Origin: CALBPI01 sp039815365
Lineage (GTDB): Bacteria > Pseudomonadota > Gammaproteobacteria > Steroidobacterales > Woeseiaceae
Length of the DNA: 64,000 nt
Direction of reading: 5' to 3'
Assembly: GCA_039815365.1 (NCBI GenBank)
Contig: JBCBZK010000001.1
Span: 1 to 64,000 of the forward strand
In this document: positions 7,963 to 16,920 of the stretch, in pieces
Numbering within the stretch: position 1 is the stretch's first letter
Layout of the letters: each line of letters opens with the position of its first letter
Made by a program: the position numbers and the translations under genes
The notes under the pieces: model-generated
Seen by the model: only the letters and a program-made list of their open reading frames with translations
What the model was told of the DNA's origin: nothing
Databases searched by the model: none

Positions 7963-9383
7963 GTGACACAACGACCGATTTACTGGTCCTCGGCGCCGGC
8001 CCTGGCGGTTACACCGCAGCGTTTCGGGCTGCAGACCTAGGCATGAACGTCACTTTAGTGGAGCGCTGGGCATCACTCGGTGGTGTCTGTCTCAACGTCG
8101 GCTGCATTCCATCGAAAGCACTCTTGCACGCAGCCAAAGTGGTTGATGAAGCCGCATCGATGGCGGAGCACGGGATCAGTTTTGGCAAGCCGACGATCGA
8201 CGCGGCTAAGCTGGGTGGCTGGAAGCACAGTGTCGTGCAGCGTCTGACGGGTGGGCTCACGCAATTAGCGAAACAGCGCAACGTTAGTATCGTGCGTGGT
8301 ACCGGCAAATTTGCCGATGCAAACAGTGTCACGGTCACAGCGGAAGACGGTAGCGAGCAACGCATCGGTTTTAAGCAATGCATTATCGCCGCAGGTTCTG
8401 AAAGCGTGCGTTTGCCCGGGTTGCCTGATGATCCACGTATTGTCGATTCAACGGGTGCACTGGATATCGATCCGTTGCCGGCCAGTTTGCTCGTTGTCGG
8501 CGGCGGCATTATTGGTGTTGAATTGGGCTCTGTGTATGCAGCGCTCGGTGTTGCCGTTACCGTGGTAGAACTGACCGGGCAACTGATGCCTGGCGCGGAC
8601 CCGGATTTGGTGCGCCCTTTCGTCAAACGCATGAAAGGCGAGTTCAAAGACATTTTGCTCAATACGAAAGTGACTGGCATGCAGCCGAGCGATACGGGTA
8701 TCGACGTGAGCTTCGAAGGCAGTGCAGGTACGAGCCAGGAGCAGTTTGAGAAAGTGTTAGTCGCCGTAGGGCGACGAGCCAACGGTGATCGCATCGATGC
8801 GGCGGCGGCGGGCGTCACGGTGAGTGATCGCGGCGAGATCGCCGTGGACAAACAAATGCGTACGAATGTCAGCCATATTTTTGCGATCGGCGATATCGTC
8901 GGTCAACCGATGCTGGCGCATAAAGCGACGCACGAGGCAAAAGTGGCGGCCGAAGTGGCCGCTGGCCATAAAAGCTTTTTCGATGCACGCGTGATTCCAT
9001 CTGTTGCTTATACTGACCCGGAGATTGCGTGGGTTGGGTTAACGGAAACAGACGCAAAACGCGATGGCGTTACCTACGAGAAAGCGGCATTCCCATGGCT
9101 CGCCAGCGGTCGTTCGCTTGCGATGGGTCGCGATGAAGGCATGACGAAACTGCTGTTTGATCCGAAGTCTGGCCGAGTGTTGGGTGGCGGGATCGTAGGT
9201 AGCAACGCCGGCGACTTGATCGCGGAGATTGGCCTTGCGATTGAAATGGGCGCTGATGCAGCAGACGTTGGCTTAACCATACATCCACATCCGACGCTGT
9301 CAGAAACAGTGGCGCTAGCCGCAGAAGCGTTTGAAGGTACCTTGACTGATTTGTATATGCCGAAGAAGAAGGCTGCCCAATAA
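7959..9383 (+). CDS. lpd: Dihydrolipoyl dehydrogenase, E3
   Basis: FAD enzyme that reoxidises dihydrolipoyl groups and reduces NAD+. Start ATG 7959 overlaps the aceF stop by 4 nt and is directly followed by the FAD-binding LLVLGAGPGGYTAAFRAADL. The redox disulfide is GGVCLNVGCIPSKALLH (Cys44, Cys49), the NAD-binding motif is VVGGGIIGVELGSVYAALG, and the C-terminal catalytic His lies in HPHPTLSE (about residue 444). The product is 474 residues with no N-terminal lipoyl domain. It is the last gene of the operon and converges with the glutamate-synthase-like gene, 35 nt away; I see no strong terminator in that gap. Confidence 0.98.
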   Translation: MSDTTTDLLVLGAGPGGYTAAFRAADLGMNVTLVERWASLGGVCLNVGCIPSKALLHAAKVVDEAASMAEHGISFGKPTIDAAKLGGWKHSVVQRLTGGLTQLAKQRNVSIVRGTGKFADANSVTVTAEDGSEQRIGFKQCIIAAGSESVRLPGLPDDPRIVDSTGALDIDPLPASLLVVGGGIIGVELGSVYAALGVAVTVVELTGQLMPGADPDLVRPFVKRMKGEFKDILLNTKVTGMQPSDTGIDVSFEGSAGTSQEQFEKVLVAVGRRANGDRIDAAAAGVTVSDRGEIAVDKQMRTNVSHIFAIGDIVGQPMLAHKATHEAKVAAEVAAGHKSFFDARVIPSVAYTDPEIAWVGLTETDAKRDGVTYEKAAFPWLASGRSLAMGRDEGMTKLLFDPKSGRVLGGGIVGSNAGDLIAEIGLAIEMGADAADVGLTIHPHPTLSETVALAAEAFEGTLTDLYMPKKKAAQ

Positions 9384-9418
9384 TATCAGGCAACCCGAGC
9401 CCGCTTTCCTGGACAGCA

Positions 9419-10957
9419 TCACGATGGGCGTCGATAGACGCCTGTTGCATGATGCTGAAGGCTCGCTTCCAGACCGCCCGCATAGAGATTGCGAAGACTC
9501 ACGGCAACGCCGTCTTCTTGTACGAGCGCACAATGGCTGCGGTTCAGCTGGCGTGGTTCGGTGACGCCACAGGCATGCGCAATGATTGCGAGCTCTTTGT
9601 GCATGTTGTTTGCGTAGCGCGCGACGCGTTTGGCTTTGTCTTCTGGAACAAGCCCACGTTGCAGTTTTTTGTCATGCGTCGTAATGCCGGTAGGGCAGGT
9701 GTTCTTGTTGCACTGCAATGCCTGAATGCAGCCTAGTGACATCATGTAGCCACGTGCGGAGGTCACAAAGTCGGCGCCAGCACATAGCGCCCAGGCGACT
9801 TCGACGGGTGTGATGAGTTTGCCGCTGGTAATGACCTTAATGCGATCACGTAACTCATGCGCGATCAACAGGTCCACGACGCGCGGCAGTGTTTGCCGGA
9901 TCGGCCTGCCCATGTTGTCGATAAGGCTGAGAGGTGCGGCGCCTGTGCCGCCGTTCGCACTATCAATCGTAATGAAATCCGGGGCGTATTCTTCGCCGCG
10001 GCGGTTGATTGTCTCGAGCAATGCTTCAAAGCTTTCGTAGTCACCAACAACGGTTTTGATGCCAACAGGCTTACCGCCCAACGCTCGCATGTGAGCGATG
10101 GCGTCCAGAAGAGCGTCATTGTCTGCAATGTCGGGATGACGATTTGGACTGATAGAGTCTTCGCCAACGCTAATGCCACGCACTTTCGCAATGGTCTCGG
10201 TCACTTTCTCGCCCGGCAAGATGCCACCTTTGCCCGGCTTGGCACCTTGCGCGAGTTTCAACTCGATCATTTTCACATTCGGCTCAGCGGCCACTTTCTT
10301 GAATAGCGTATCGTCGAGATTGCCATCGGCCGTGCGCACGCCGTATTTCGCGGTTCCAATCTGGAACACAAGATCCGCACCACCTTCCAGATGGTATTCA
10401 GACAAACCACCTTCGCCCGTGTTGAGCCAAACACCAGAACTTGCGGCACCGTAAGACAGCGCGCGTACGGCTGGCTTCGAAATCGCGCCATAGCTCATTG
10501 CCGATACGTTGAAAACAGATCGCGTTGTGTAAGGCTCACGGCAGTACGGTCCGATAGTGACAGCCGCGGTCTCAATAGCATCTTCGTCGAGCACGGGGAA
10601 AGCGCCATTCAGAAAAAGCGGTGTGCCGGTTTTATCCAGTTCCAGCGTGGAACCAAAGGCGACCGTGTTGTCTTCGCCTTTTGCTGCACGATAAACCCAT
10701 GATCGTTCCGCCCGGTTGAACGGCAACTCTTCGCGATCCTGCGCATAGAAATACTGCCGAAAAAACTGACCCAGGTGCTCAAAGAGGTAGCGTAGGCGGC
10801 CGATGACCGGGAAGTTACGACGAATCGCATGCTTGGTTTGCGTGATGTCGATAACGTAGAGCACGATGATTGTAAGGACGCCGAGACCGACTGCCAGCAG
10901 GAACATGCTGGTAATGACATCGATGATGCCAGCCAGTGTGAACAGTGAATCACGCAT
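9419..10957 (-). CDS. FMN-binding glutamate-synthase-like protein, membrane-anchored
   Basis: A 512-residue protein whose body is the FMN/Fe-S synthase domain of glutamate synthase, without the amidotransferase and GXGXG domains of GltB. The N-terminus has one or two hydrophobic segments (FTLAGIIDVITSMFLLAVGL, then VLTIIVLYVID), so it is probably attached to the membrane. FMN-site motifs SAMSYGAIS, NTGEGGLSEYH, AKPGKGGILP and DSANGGTGAAPLSL are present, as is the 3Fe-4S cysteine pattern CIQALQCNKNTC (C-x5-C-x4-C). The substrate of these stand-alone proteins is not established. It is the last gene of the metG-rnf-nth-DUF1841 run. Confidence 0.88.
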   Translation of the reverse strand: MRDSLFTLAGIIDVITSMFLLAVGLGVLTIIVLYVIDITQTKHAIRRNFPVIGRLRYLFEHLGQFFRQYFYAQDREELPFNRAERSWVYRAAKGEDNTVAFGSTLELDKTGTPLFLNGAFPVLDEDAIETAAVTIGPYCREPYTTRSVFNVSAMSYGAISKPAVRALSYGAASSGVWLNTGEGGLSEYHLEGGADLVFQIGTAKYGVRTADGNLDDTLFKKVAAEPNVKMIELKLAQGAKPGKGGILPGEKVTETIAKVRGISVGEDSISPNRHPDIADNDALLDAIAHMRALGGKPVGIKTVVGDYESFEALLETINRRGEEYAPDFITIDSANGGTGAAPLSLIDNMGRPIRQTLPRVVDLLIAHELRDRIKVITSGKLITPVEVAWALCAGADFVTSARGYMMSLGCIQALQCNKNTCPTGITTHDKKLQRGLVPEDKAKRVARYANNMHKELAIIAHACGVTEPRQLNRSHCALVQEDGVAVSLRNLYAGGLEASLQHHATGVYRRPS

Positions 10958-10959
10958 CG

Positions 10960-11376
10960 TCAGATCCTTTTGAGCTTTTCCAGATAGGCCATTTCGTCAG
11001 GCATCTGATTGCTTTGCTGCGCATCCCAGAGGCTCTCGGCGAGACACTCAAGCATGACATGCTCGGCCGCATGCGGATCGCCGTGCTTGTGCGAGAGTGT
11101 TTGGTGGATATCGGTGATGCCATAGGGTCTGTTTGTGCTGACCTGTTCCCGGATTGCCAAGTGCAGGCCCATGTGCAGATAGGGGTTAGTCTCACCCTCT
11201 TCGGGTGTGTAGTTCTTGTTATCGGCATTTCCGACAGCAGCTTGATACTCGGGATGTTCGGCGACAACGGCGGCGATCTGGGCCTCTAGCGCCGACATGG
11301 GTTGCCCGGCCTGATGCAGGCGCCAGGCCTGCGCATACATGCGCCTGAGCTCGTCACGATCATTTCCAAACAACAT
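10960..11376 (-). CDS. DUF1841 family protein
   Basis: A 138-residue soluble protein of family DUF1841, function unknown. Recognisable stretches are RRMYAQAWRLHQAGQPMSAL, a central TNPYLHMGLHLAIREQV and the His-rich KHGDPHAAEHVMLECLAESL-WDAQ, which look like a helical fold with conserved His/Glu residues that could hold a metal; that last point is inference. It lies 5 nt after nth and 2 nt before the glutamate-synthase-like gene. The nth-DUF1841 pairing is seen in other gammaproteobacteria. Confidence 0.85.
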   Translation of the reverse strand: MLFGNDRDELRRMYAQAWRLHQAGQPMSALEAQIAAVVAEHPEYQAAVGNADNKNYTPEEGETNPYLHMGLHLAIREQVSTNRPYGITDIHQTLSHKHGDPHAAEHVMLECLAESLWDAQQSNQMPDEMAYLEKLKRI

Positions 11377-11381
11377 GTTCG

Positions 11382-12029
11382 TTAACCTTTCTGTGGGTCG
11401 GGCGTTTTCTTACGCATCTCGCATAAGGCTGCAATACTGCATCGGTAACACTCAGGCGTGCGCGCCTTGCACACGTAGCGACCGTGCAAGATTAGCCAAT
11501 GATGTGCATCCTGTAAAAACGCGTCAGGGGTCAGTTTGGTCAATCGCTTCTCGACTTCCGATACCGTTTTGCCTTTGGCAAGCCCAGTACGATTGGAGAC
11601 GCGAAAGATATGCGTATCGACCGCGATAAACGGCTCGCCGAACGCAGTATTGAGCACGACGTTCGCCGTCTTCCTGCCAACCCCGGGTAACGCTTCCAGC
11701 GCATCTCGCTCGCGCGGCACTTCACCGTCATAGTGCTCGTGGAGGATCTTACAGGTCGCAATCACGTTCTTGGCCTTCGCGTTATACAAACCGATATGGC
11801 GGATGAACGGTGTAAGCCCCTTTACGCCCAACGCCGCAATGCTGCTCGCCGTGTTGGCCTTGGGATAGAGTTTGTCGGTCGCCTTATTCACACTGATGTC
11901 AGTCGCTTGAGCCGACAAGATGACCGCGATCAATAGCTCGAACGGATTCGCATAGTTGAGCTCCGTTTTCGGCTCCGGGTTCGCGGCGCGCAGAATGCTG
12001 TAAATGGCCGTGCGCTTGTCGCGATTCAT
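11382..12029 (-). CDS. nth: Endonuclease III (DNA glycosylase/AP lyase)
   Basis: Removes oxidised pyrimidines and cleaves at the abasic site in base excision repair. The 215 residues show the helix-hairpin-helix LPGVGRKTANVVLN with the catalytic Lys, the catalytic Asp in VDTHIFRVSNR, and the C-terminal 4Fe-4S loop C-x6-C-x2-C-x5-C in CKARTPECYRCSIAALC. ATG 12029 overlaps the rnfE stop by 4 nt. The rnf-nth order is a long-noted gammaproteobacterial arrangement and suggests shared supply of Fe-S redox proteins, but no direct functional link is known to me. Confidence 0.97.
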   Translation of the reverse strand: MNRDKRTAIYSILRAANPEPKTELNYANPFELLIAVILSAQATDISVNKATDKLYPKANTASSIAALGVKGLTPFIRHIGLYNAKAKNVIATCKILHEHYDGEVPRERDALEALPGVGRKTANVVLNTAFGEPFIAVDTHIFRVSNRTGLAKGKTVSEVEKRLTKLTPDAFLQDAHHWLILHGRYVCKARTPECYRCSIAALCEMRKKTPDPQKG

Positions 12030-12643
12030 TGTTCGATCCAGTTTCGCAGGATTAACACCAGCGCCAATGCGAAAAAAGCGCCCGGCGGTAGTATGGCAAG
12101 TAATAGTCCGTCGCCGGCAAGAGCGATACCGTCTTGTGTTGCTCCTGGTATGAGTAAATGCAAACCCTTGAACAGGTGTCCGGTACCGAGCAACTCACGT
12201 AGTGCGCCAACCACGAGCAACACAGCGCCGAAACCGAGTCCGTGTGCGACGCCATCGGCTAGCGCAGCGCCGGGTGGTTGACGCGAGGCAAAACTTTCGG
12301 CACGAGCAACAATCGTGCAGTTAGTGACGATCAATGGCAAAAAGATGCCAAGTCGTGCGTGCAGTGACGGCAGGTAGGCGTTGAAGAACAATTCGCTTGC
12401 GGTGACCAGCGAGGCGATCAGCAACACATAGACGGGTATGCGAATCTCGCGCACCAATGCGCGTCGGCAGACCGATACAATCAGATTGCTGCCACACAAA
12501 ACGAACAATGTTGCGATGGCAAGACCCAGCGCGTTGACGACGCTCGTGGTGATCGCGAGCAACGGGCATAAGCCCAGCAGCTGCACCATGCCAGGATTGT
12601 TGTGCCATAGACCATCGCGCAGGATGCTGCTTAGCTGGCTCAT
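12026..12643 (-). CDS. rnfE: Rnf/Rsx electron transport complex subunit E
   Basis: Integral membrane subunit of the ion-translocating ferredoxin:NAD+ oxidoreductase (Rnf/Rsx). The 205-residue product has about six hydrophobic segments and family motifs such as NPGMVQLLGLCPLLA, GIFLPLIVTNCTIVARAESF and the region LGFGAVLLVVGALRELLGTG. Start ATG 12643 is chosen because it overlaps the rnfG stop in ATGA; the frame stays open 14 codons further but without a better start. It is homologous to RnfA in this operon. Confidence 0.95.
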   Translation of the reverse strand: MSQLSSILRDGLWHNNPGMVQLLGLCPLLAITTSVVNALGLAIATLFVLCGSNLIVSVCRRALVREIRIPVYVLLIASLVTASELFFNAYLPSLHARLGIFLPLIVTNCTIVARAESFASRQPPGAALADGVAHGLGFGAVLLVVGALRELLGTGHLFKGLHLLIPGATQDGIALAGDGLLLAILPPGAFFALALVLILRNWIEQ

Positions 12644-13269
12644 GGCGTTGTCTCGCGCAATGTATCCTGATGGCGCTCGGCCCATCTGAGTGTTTGTGCT
12701 ACTGCCTGAATCACGGCTCGCGGCGTGATTGATGCGCCAGTAAATCCATCAAAGCTGCCACCATCACGTTTGAGCGCCCATTGCGTGTCAGTCTCGCCGC
12801 GCACCTGCATACCGTTAAAGGATTCGATCCAGTCAGATTTGCTGCGCTCGATATCATCGCCAAGCCCCGGCGTTTCGCTGTGAGTGATCACACGTACACC
12901 GCTGATACGCACATCGGTAGTTACACCGATCATCATTTGTATCGGTCCGCTGTAGCCTTTCGCGGTGATACGAAACACCCACGCAACGATAGCGTCTGCT
13001 CGCCGCACGGTGACGTAGGTAACAGGCGCGTTGCCGGGCAATGTATGCGGCGTGGGAATCACATGCGGCTTATCGGTATCGATTGTGTCGAACGTGACTG
13101 CCCCGAGCACCGCTGCAAAACGCGCTACTCGGGCAGCTTCGTTATTGTCAGCAATGCGCTGCTTTGTATTCACCCACGTGACGGCAACAACCGCGCTTGC
13201 AATGATTGCGAAGAAGACGAGCGTTAGTGTGCTGCGAAGCACTGATGTGCGTGTTGCGTCAGTTGTCAT
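12640..13269 (-). CDS. rnfG: Rnf/Rsx electron transport complex subunit G
   Basis: Periplasm-facing flavoprotein of the Rnf complex with a single N-terminal transmembrane helix (LTLVFFAIIASAVVAVTWV) and an FMN-binding domain in 209 residues. SETPGLGDDIERSKSDWI is typical of the family. The covalent-FMN motif reads DGFTGASIT (174-182), with Ser180 at the position usually given as Thr in the D-x-x-[ST]-G-A-T attachment consensus; Ser may still serve. No apbE flavin transferase is visible in the window. It overlaps rnfD by 11 nt. Confidence 0.93.
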   Translation of the reverse strand: MTTDATRTSVLRSTLTLVFFAIIASAVVAVTWVNTKQRIADNNEAARVARFAAVLGAVTFDTIDTDKPHVIPTPHTLPGNAPVTYVTVRRADAIVAWVFRITAKGYSGPIQMMIGVTTDVRISGVRVITHSETPGLGDDIERSKSDWIESFNGMQVRGETDTQWALKRDGGSFDGFTGASITPRAVIQAVAQTLRWAERHQDTLRETTP

Positions 13270-14296
13270 GACCCATCACCCTTGGCACGGTGAGCCTGTC
13301 GATCAACGGTACCGCTGCGTTCATCAGTAATACGGCGAACGCAAACCCATCCGGATAGCCACCATAGGTGCGGATCACCCAGGTCAGCACGCCAATGCCG
13401 GCGCCGTAAATCAGTCGCCCCCGTGGGCTGGTTGCCGCTGAGACCGGATCAGTCGCGATAAAGAACGCCCCGAGCAATGTTGCGCCACTGAACAGATGGA
13501 AGCCGGCACCGGGGTGCGCGCCGGAACTTGCGAGACTGTCGATGGCTGCCGGAATCAAGACGCCCGTAAGCACGGCCACTGGAATGTGCCAGCGGATCAC
13601 GCCGCGATACAACAACCACCCACCCGCGAGCGCGATGAAGTTGCCGATCCACTCCCAGCCGGCGCCGCCAAAATCGCCGAACATCGGATTTGCACGCATC
13701 TCGGCAAACACTTCGCTTTCGCGCATGCCGATGCGTACGCGGTCCAGCGGTGTTGCTTGCGAAATGCCGTCGAGCGTGAGCGCCGCAGGCCACTCACCGG
13801 TGAAGATATAGCCGAGTTTGGCAAACGTGTCGGGTCTCACGTAGTCGATGTCACCGAGGCTTGGCGGTAGCCAGGTGCTCATTTCTACCGGAAACGACAC
13901 CAGTGCAACGGCGTAGCCGACCATCGCTGGGTTGAACGTGTTAAAGCCCAGCCCACCGTATGCATGTTTCGCGACGAGAACCGAAAACCCGCATGCGACG
14001 ACGGTAACGTACAACGGCAAGTAGGGCGGCAATGCAAACGCCAGTAGCAATGCGGTCAGGCAAACGCTGTAGTCGGTGATCGAGCTGGCAACCGGTTGCT
14101 TGCGCCAATGCAGCGCCAGCGCCTCGAAACCGATGCAGGCCACAATGCACACTGCAATATTGAACAAGATGCCCCAACCGAAGAAAAACACGTAGACAAC
14201 GATCGCCGGGACTAGCGCCAGGCACACCTCGCGCATTATTGCGCCGACGCCCGTAACAGGGCGCAAGTACGGCGTTAGGGCAGAGGCAAAACGCAT
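13259..14296 (-). CDS. rnfD: Rnf/Rsx electron transport complex subunit D
   Basis: Membrane flavoprotein subunit of Rnf, related to NqrB, 345 residues with multiple hydrophobic helices. The covalent FMN site is intact in HLFSGATLLGAFFIATDPV, where the Thr of SGAT is the expected acceptor. Other signatures are YGGLGFNTFNPAMVGYA and the C-terminal TWVIRTYGGYPDGFAFAVLL-MNAAVPLID. Start overlaps the rnfC stop by one base (TAATG). It sits centrally in the A-B-C-D-G-E order. Confidence 0.96.
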   Translation of the reverse strand: MRFASALTPYLRPVTGVGAIMREVCLALVPAIVVYVFFFGWGILFNIAVCIVACIGFEALALHWRKQPVASSITDYSVCLTALLLAFALPPYLPLYVTVVACGFSVLVAKHAYGGLGFNTFNPAMVGYAVALVSFPVEMSTWLPPSLGDIDYVRPDTFAKLGYIFTGEWPAALTLDGISQATPLDRVRIGMRESEVFAEMRANPMFGDFGGAGWEWIGNFIALAGGWLLYRGVIRWHIPVAVLTGVLIPAAIDSLASSGAHPGAGFHLFSGATLLGAFFIATDPVSAATSPRGRLIYGAGIGVLTWVIRTYGGYPDGFAFAVLLMNAAVPLIDRLTVPRVMGHDN

Positions 14297-15813
14297 TACT
14301 TGTCGCCGTCCTTTTTCGGTGCTCTTGCAAGAATATCGGCAATGGCGTCGCGACTTGCTTTGTCTTTTAGTGCCGAGATTTCCTGCGCCGACTGCGCCTC
14401 GGCTGCAGCGCTGCGAGACTGGCGTTCTTCGTAGCGCGCCTTCGCGCGGTCCGCGCGTTCGCGTTCGTAGAGTGCCAGTTTCGCGTCGCGCTTGGCATCG
14501 CGGAACGACTGTGTGAGACCGATATGGCTGGGACAGACAAGGTCACAGCAACCGCATTCGATGCAGTCGTTCAGACCCATGCTGAGCAATCGTGCGTTGT
14601 CGCCGAAATGATGTTCGCGATGCATTTGTTGCGGTTGCAATTGCACCGGACAAATCCGCGCGCACTCACCACAGCGAATGCACGCCCGCTCTGGTTCTTT
14701 CGATGTGCGGATTGCCGGACCCGTTGCGATCAGACAGTTGCAGCTTTTGCCGACCGGCATTGCATCATCGTTGACGGAAATGCCTGTCATCGGCCCACCC
14801 ATGATCAGTCGCTCAGCGGCGTCGGTGTAGCCACCTGCTTGTGCGATCACATCGGCGATCGGTGTGCCCAGCCGCACATCGTAATTGCCAGGCGTCGCGA
14901 CGCCCTCACCCGTAATCGTGACGATCCGCGAAATGAGTGGCATGCCGGTGAGCGCGAGCGCCGCGACACTCGCAGCGGTAGCGACGTTGTGCACTAAAAC
15001 ACCCGCATCGCTGGGGAAGCCGCCACTAGGTACTTCACGGCCAGTGATCAGATAGACCAGTTGGTCCTCACCACCGGATGGGTACACGGTCGGGATACGC
15101 ACCAGTTTCAACCGATCATCGCCATCGACACTGGCAGCCGCCGACAACGCATCCCAACTTTCGGGCTTATCGCTTTCAACGCCGATGATGCATTGGCGCA
15201 TGCCTAAAGCATGCATCAAGACACGGGTGCCATAAAGAATGTCGCTGGCACGTTGGCGCATCAGCGCATCGTCGCAACTGATGTAAGGCTCGCACTCGAC
15301 ACCGTTGAGCAGTAGCGTATCGATACCCGAGGCAACCGCTTGGTTGAGTTTCGCCAGCGTTGGAAACGCCGCTCCACCCAGACCGACGATGCCAGCTGCG
15401 CCGATAGCGTCGCGAATCGCTTCGGGTTGCATGCCGAATGGGTTAGTCAGCGGTGTGAGTGCGTCGTAATACGTGTCGCGGCCATCACTGTCGATGACGA
15501 TGCATTGTGCCGAGGTATTGTTTCTATCGGCTACCGGGCGTTCGTCGATTGCCACGACCGTGCCTGAGGTCGGCGCGTGTACATTAGCGCTGAAAGGTCC
15601 GTTGGCCGTGCCAATGCACTGACCGGTGTGCACGGTATCGCCCACCGCTACAGTCGCGCGAGCAGCGGCTCCGGCGTGTTGGCGTAACGGCACAATCAGT
15701 TGCGGTGCGATAATGGCCGCATGGATGTCGCCCGTTGCCGATTGCGCTTTGAACGAGGGTAGGCGGATGCCCCCGGGCAAACGAAACAGATTTTCTGTTG
15801 GCGCTGCAGTCAT
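14296..15813 (-). CDS. rnfC: Rnf/Rsx electron transport complex subunit C
   Basis: Peripheral NADH-binding flavin/Fe-S subunit of Rnf, 505 residues. It begins with the N-terminal domain (LPGGIRLPSFKAQSATG), has the Rossmann-like GAAGIVGLGGAAFPT and the Complex-I-51-kDa-like segment LLLNGVECEPYISCDDALMR, then two 4Fe-4S motifs, CIRCGECARICPVQLQP and CIECGCCDLVCPSHIGL. A charged C-terminal extension (ERERADRAKARYEERQ) ends the protein; it is short compared with the long repeats of E. coli RsxC. It shares ATGA with rnfB. Confidence 0.97.
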   Translation of the reverse strand: MTAAPTENLFRLPGGIRLPSFKAQSATGDIHAAIIAPQLIVPLRQHAGAAARATVAVGDTVHTGQCIGTANGPFSANVHAPTSGTVVAIDERPVADRNNTSAQCIVIDSDGRDTYYDALTPLTNPFGMQPEAIRDAIGAAGIVGLGGAAFPTLAKLNQAVASGIDTLLLNGVECEPYISCDDALMRQRASDILYGTRVLMHALGMRQCIIGVESDKPESWDALSAAASVDGDDRLKLVRIPTVYPSGGEDQLVYLITGREVPSGGFPSDAGVLVHNVATAASVAALALTGMPLISRIVTITGEGVATPGNYDVRLGTPIADVIAQAGGYTDAAERLIMGGPMTGISVNDDAMPVGKSCNCLIATGPAIRTSKEPERACIRCGECARICPVQLQPQQMHREHHFGDNARLLSMGLNDCIECGCCDLVCPSHIGLTQSFRDAKRDAKLALYERERADRAKARYEERQSRSAAAEAQSAQEISALKDKASRDAIADILARAPKKDGDK

Positions 15814-16325
15814 CGCGTCACCTGTTGCGTGGCTACCATGCTAATGCAGTCTACCGGGCAGGGCGCGATACAAAGCTCGCAGCCGGTGCACAAATCGCTG
15901 ACGACCGTGTGCGTGAAAGGGTGGGCGCCAACGATGGCGTCAACCGGACATGCCGGCAGGCAGCGCGCACAGCCAATGCACTGCGACTCGTCGATGACAG
16001 CCACGCTATCCACCGTGACCGGTTCAAGTGTGCTGTCGAGTGCCATCGTATCGCGGTTGAGTAGTTTGGCGAGCGCCAGAATTGTCGCATCGCCACCGGG
16101 CGGGCAACGATTGATCGGTGCCTCGTGCGCCGCAATCGCTTCGGCGTACGGTCGGCAACCGGCATAGCCGCACTGTGCGCATTGGGTCTGTGGCAACAGG
16201 GCATCAATGTTCTGAACGACGCTATTGGCATCGCCGGGCAACGAACGCGCCGCAACGCTGAGTGCAACGCCTGCGATCATGGCGATCAGCGCAATGATAC
16301 CAATGGCAAGTAAGACCTCAGTCAT
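15810..16325 (-). CDS. rnfB: Rnf/Rsx electron transport complex subunit B
   Basis: Ferredoxin-like Fe-S subunit anchored by an N-terminal helix (EVLLAIGIIALIAMIAGVAL), 171 residues. The first cluster motif is LPQTQCAQCGYAGCRPYAEA, typical of the RnfB 4Fe-4S domain, followed by two ferredoxin motifs CIGCARCLPACPVDAIVG and CTGCELCIAPCPVDCI. It should accept electrons from ferredoxin or pass them to the membrane subunits. It overlaps rnfA by one base and rnfC by four. Confidence 0.97.
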   Translation of the reverse strand: MTEVLLAIGIIALIAMIAGVALSVAARSLPGDANSVVQNIDALLPQTQCAQCGYAGCRPYAEAIAAHEAPINRCPPGGDATILALAKLLNRDTMALDSTLEPVTVDSVAVIDESQCIGCARCLPACPVDAIVGAHPFTHTVVSDLCTGCELCIAPCPVDCISMVATQQVTR

Positions 16326-16906
16326 TAGCTTTGACCCAGTCCGGCGAAACCAAGAAACGCAAGCGACATGATGCCTGCGGTTACCAATGCAATCGCCGAG
16401 CCGCGCAGCAATACCGGTACGGCTGCAGACTCAAGACGGTCACGAATCGCAGCAAAGAGCATGGTCACAAGGCCGAAGCCAAGCGCCGCGCCAAACCCAT
16501 ACCAAACCGACTCAAAGAAGTTGTTGGCGTTTTGAATATTCAACAGCGCTACACCTAAGACAGCACAATTCGTCGTGATGAGTGGCAAGTAGATACCGAG
16601 CATTTGCTCTAGCATCGGACTCGTTCGGCGAATCATGATTTCCGAGAACTGAACGAGTGAAGCGATGACCAAAATGAAGCTCAGTGTGCGTAGATAGGTG
16701 AGCCCGAACGGTTCGAGTAGCCATGTTTCTATGACGTAACTCGTCGCCGACGACACTGTGAGCACAAACGCCGTAGCAATCGACATGCCTAACGCTGTGT
16801 CCAATTGTCGTGTCGCGCCGAAGAACGGACACAAACCCAGAAATCGGGTTAGCACAAAATTGTTCACCAGCACGGTGCCAACGAGGATTAAAAACCACTC
16901 TTGCAT
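16325..16906 (-). CDS. rnfA: Rnf/Rsx electron transport complex subunit A
   Basis: Integral membrane subunit of Rnf with six predicted helices in 193 residues, homologous to RnfE. Diagnostic stretches are NNFVLTRFLGLCPFFGATRQ at the N-terminus, GIYLPLITTNCAVLGVALLN with the conserved Cys, and the ending MSLAFLGFAGLG. The conserved cysteines in the two half-repeats are thought to hold an intramembrane 2Fe-2S centre shared with RnfE. First gene of the rnf block, 14 nt downstream of metG and probably in the same transcript. Confidence 0.97.
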   Translation of the reverse strand: MQEWFLILVGTVLVNNFVLTRFLGLCPFFGATRQLDTALGMSIATAFVLTVSSATSYVIETWLLEPFGLTYLRTLSFILVIASLVQFSEIMIRRTSPMLEQMLGIYLPLITTNCAVLGVALLNIQNANNFFESVWYGFGAALGFGLVTMLFAAIRDRLESAAVPVLLRGSAIALVTAGIMSLAFLGFAGLGQS

Positions 16907-16920
16907 CGTGCGTCGCAGCC

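Noticed and set aside
8009..8851. 280-codon minus-strand frame
   Set aside because: Antisense to lpd, which has all expected motifs; no family signature in the antisense product.
9384..9418. Possible terminator between lpd and the glutamate-synthase-like gene
   Set aside because: Only a 4-bp TGCC/GGCA repeat with a large loop and no T-tract.
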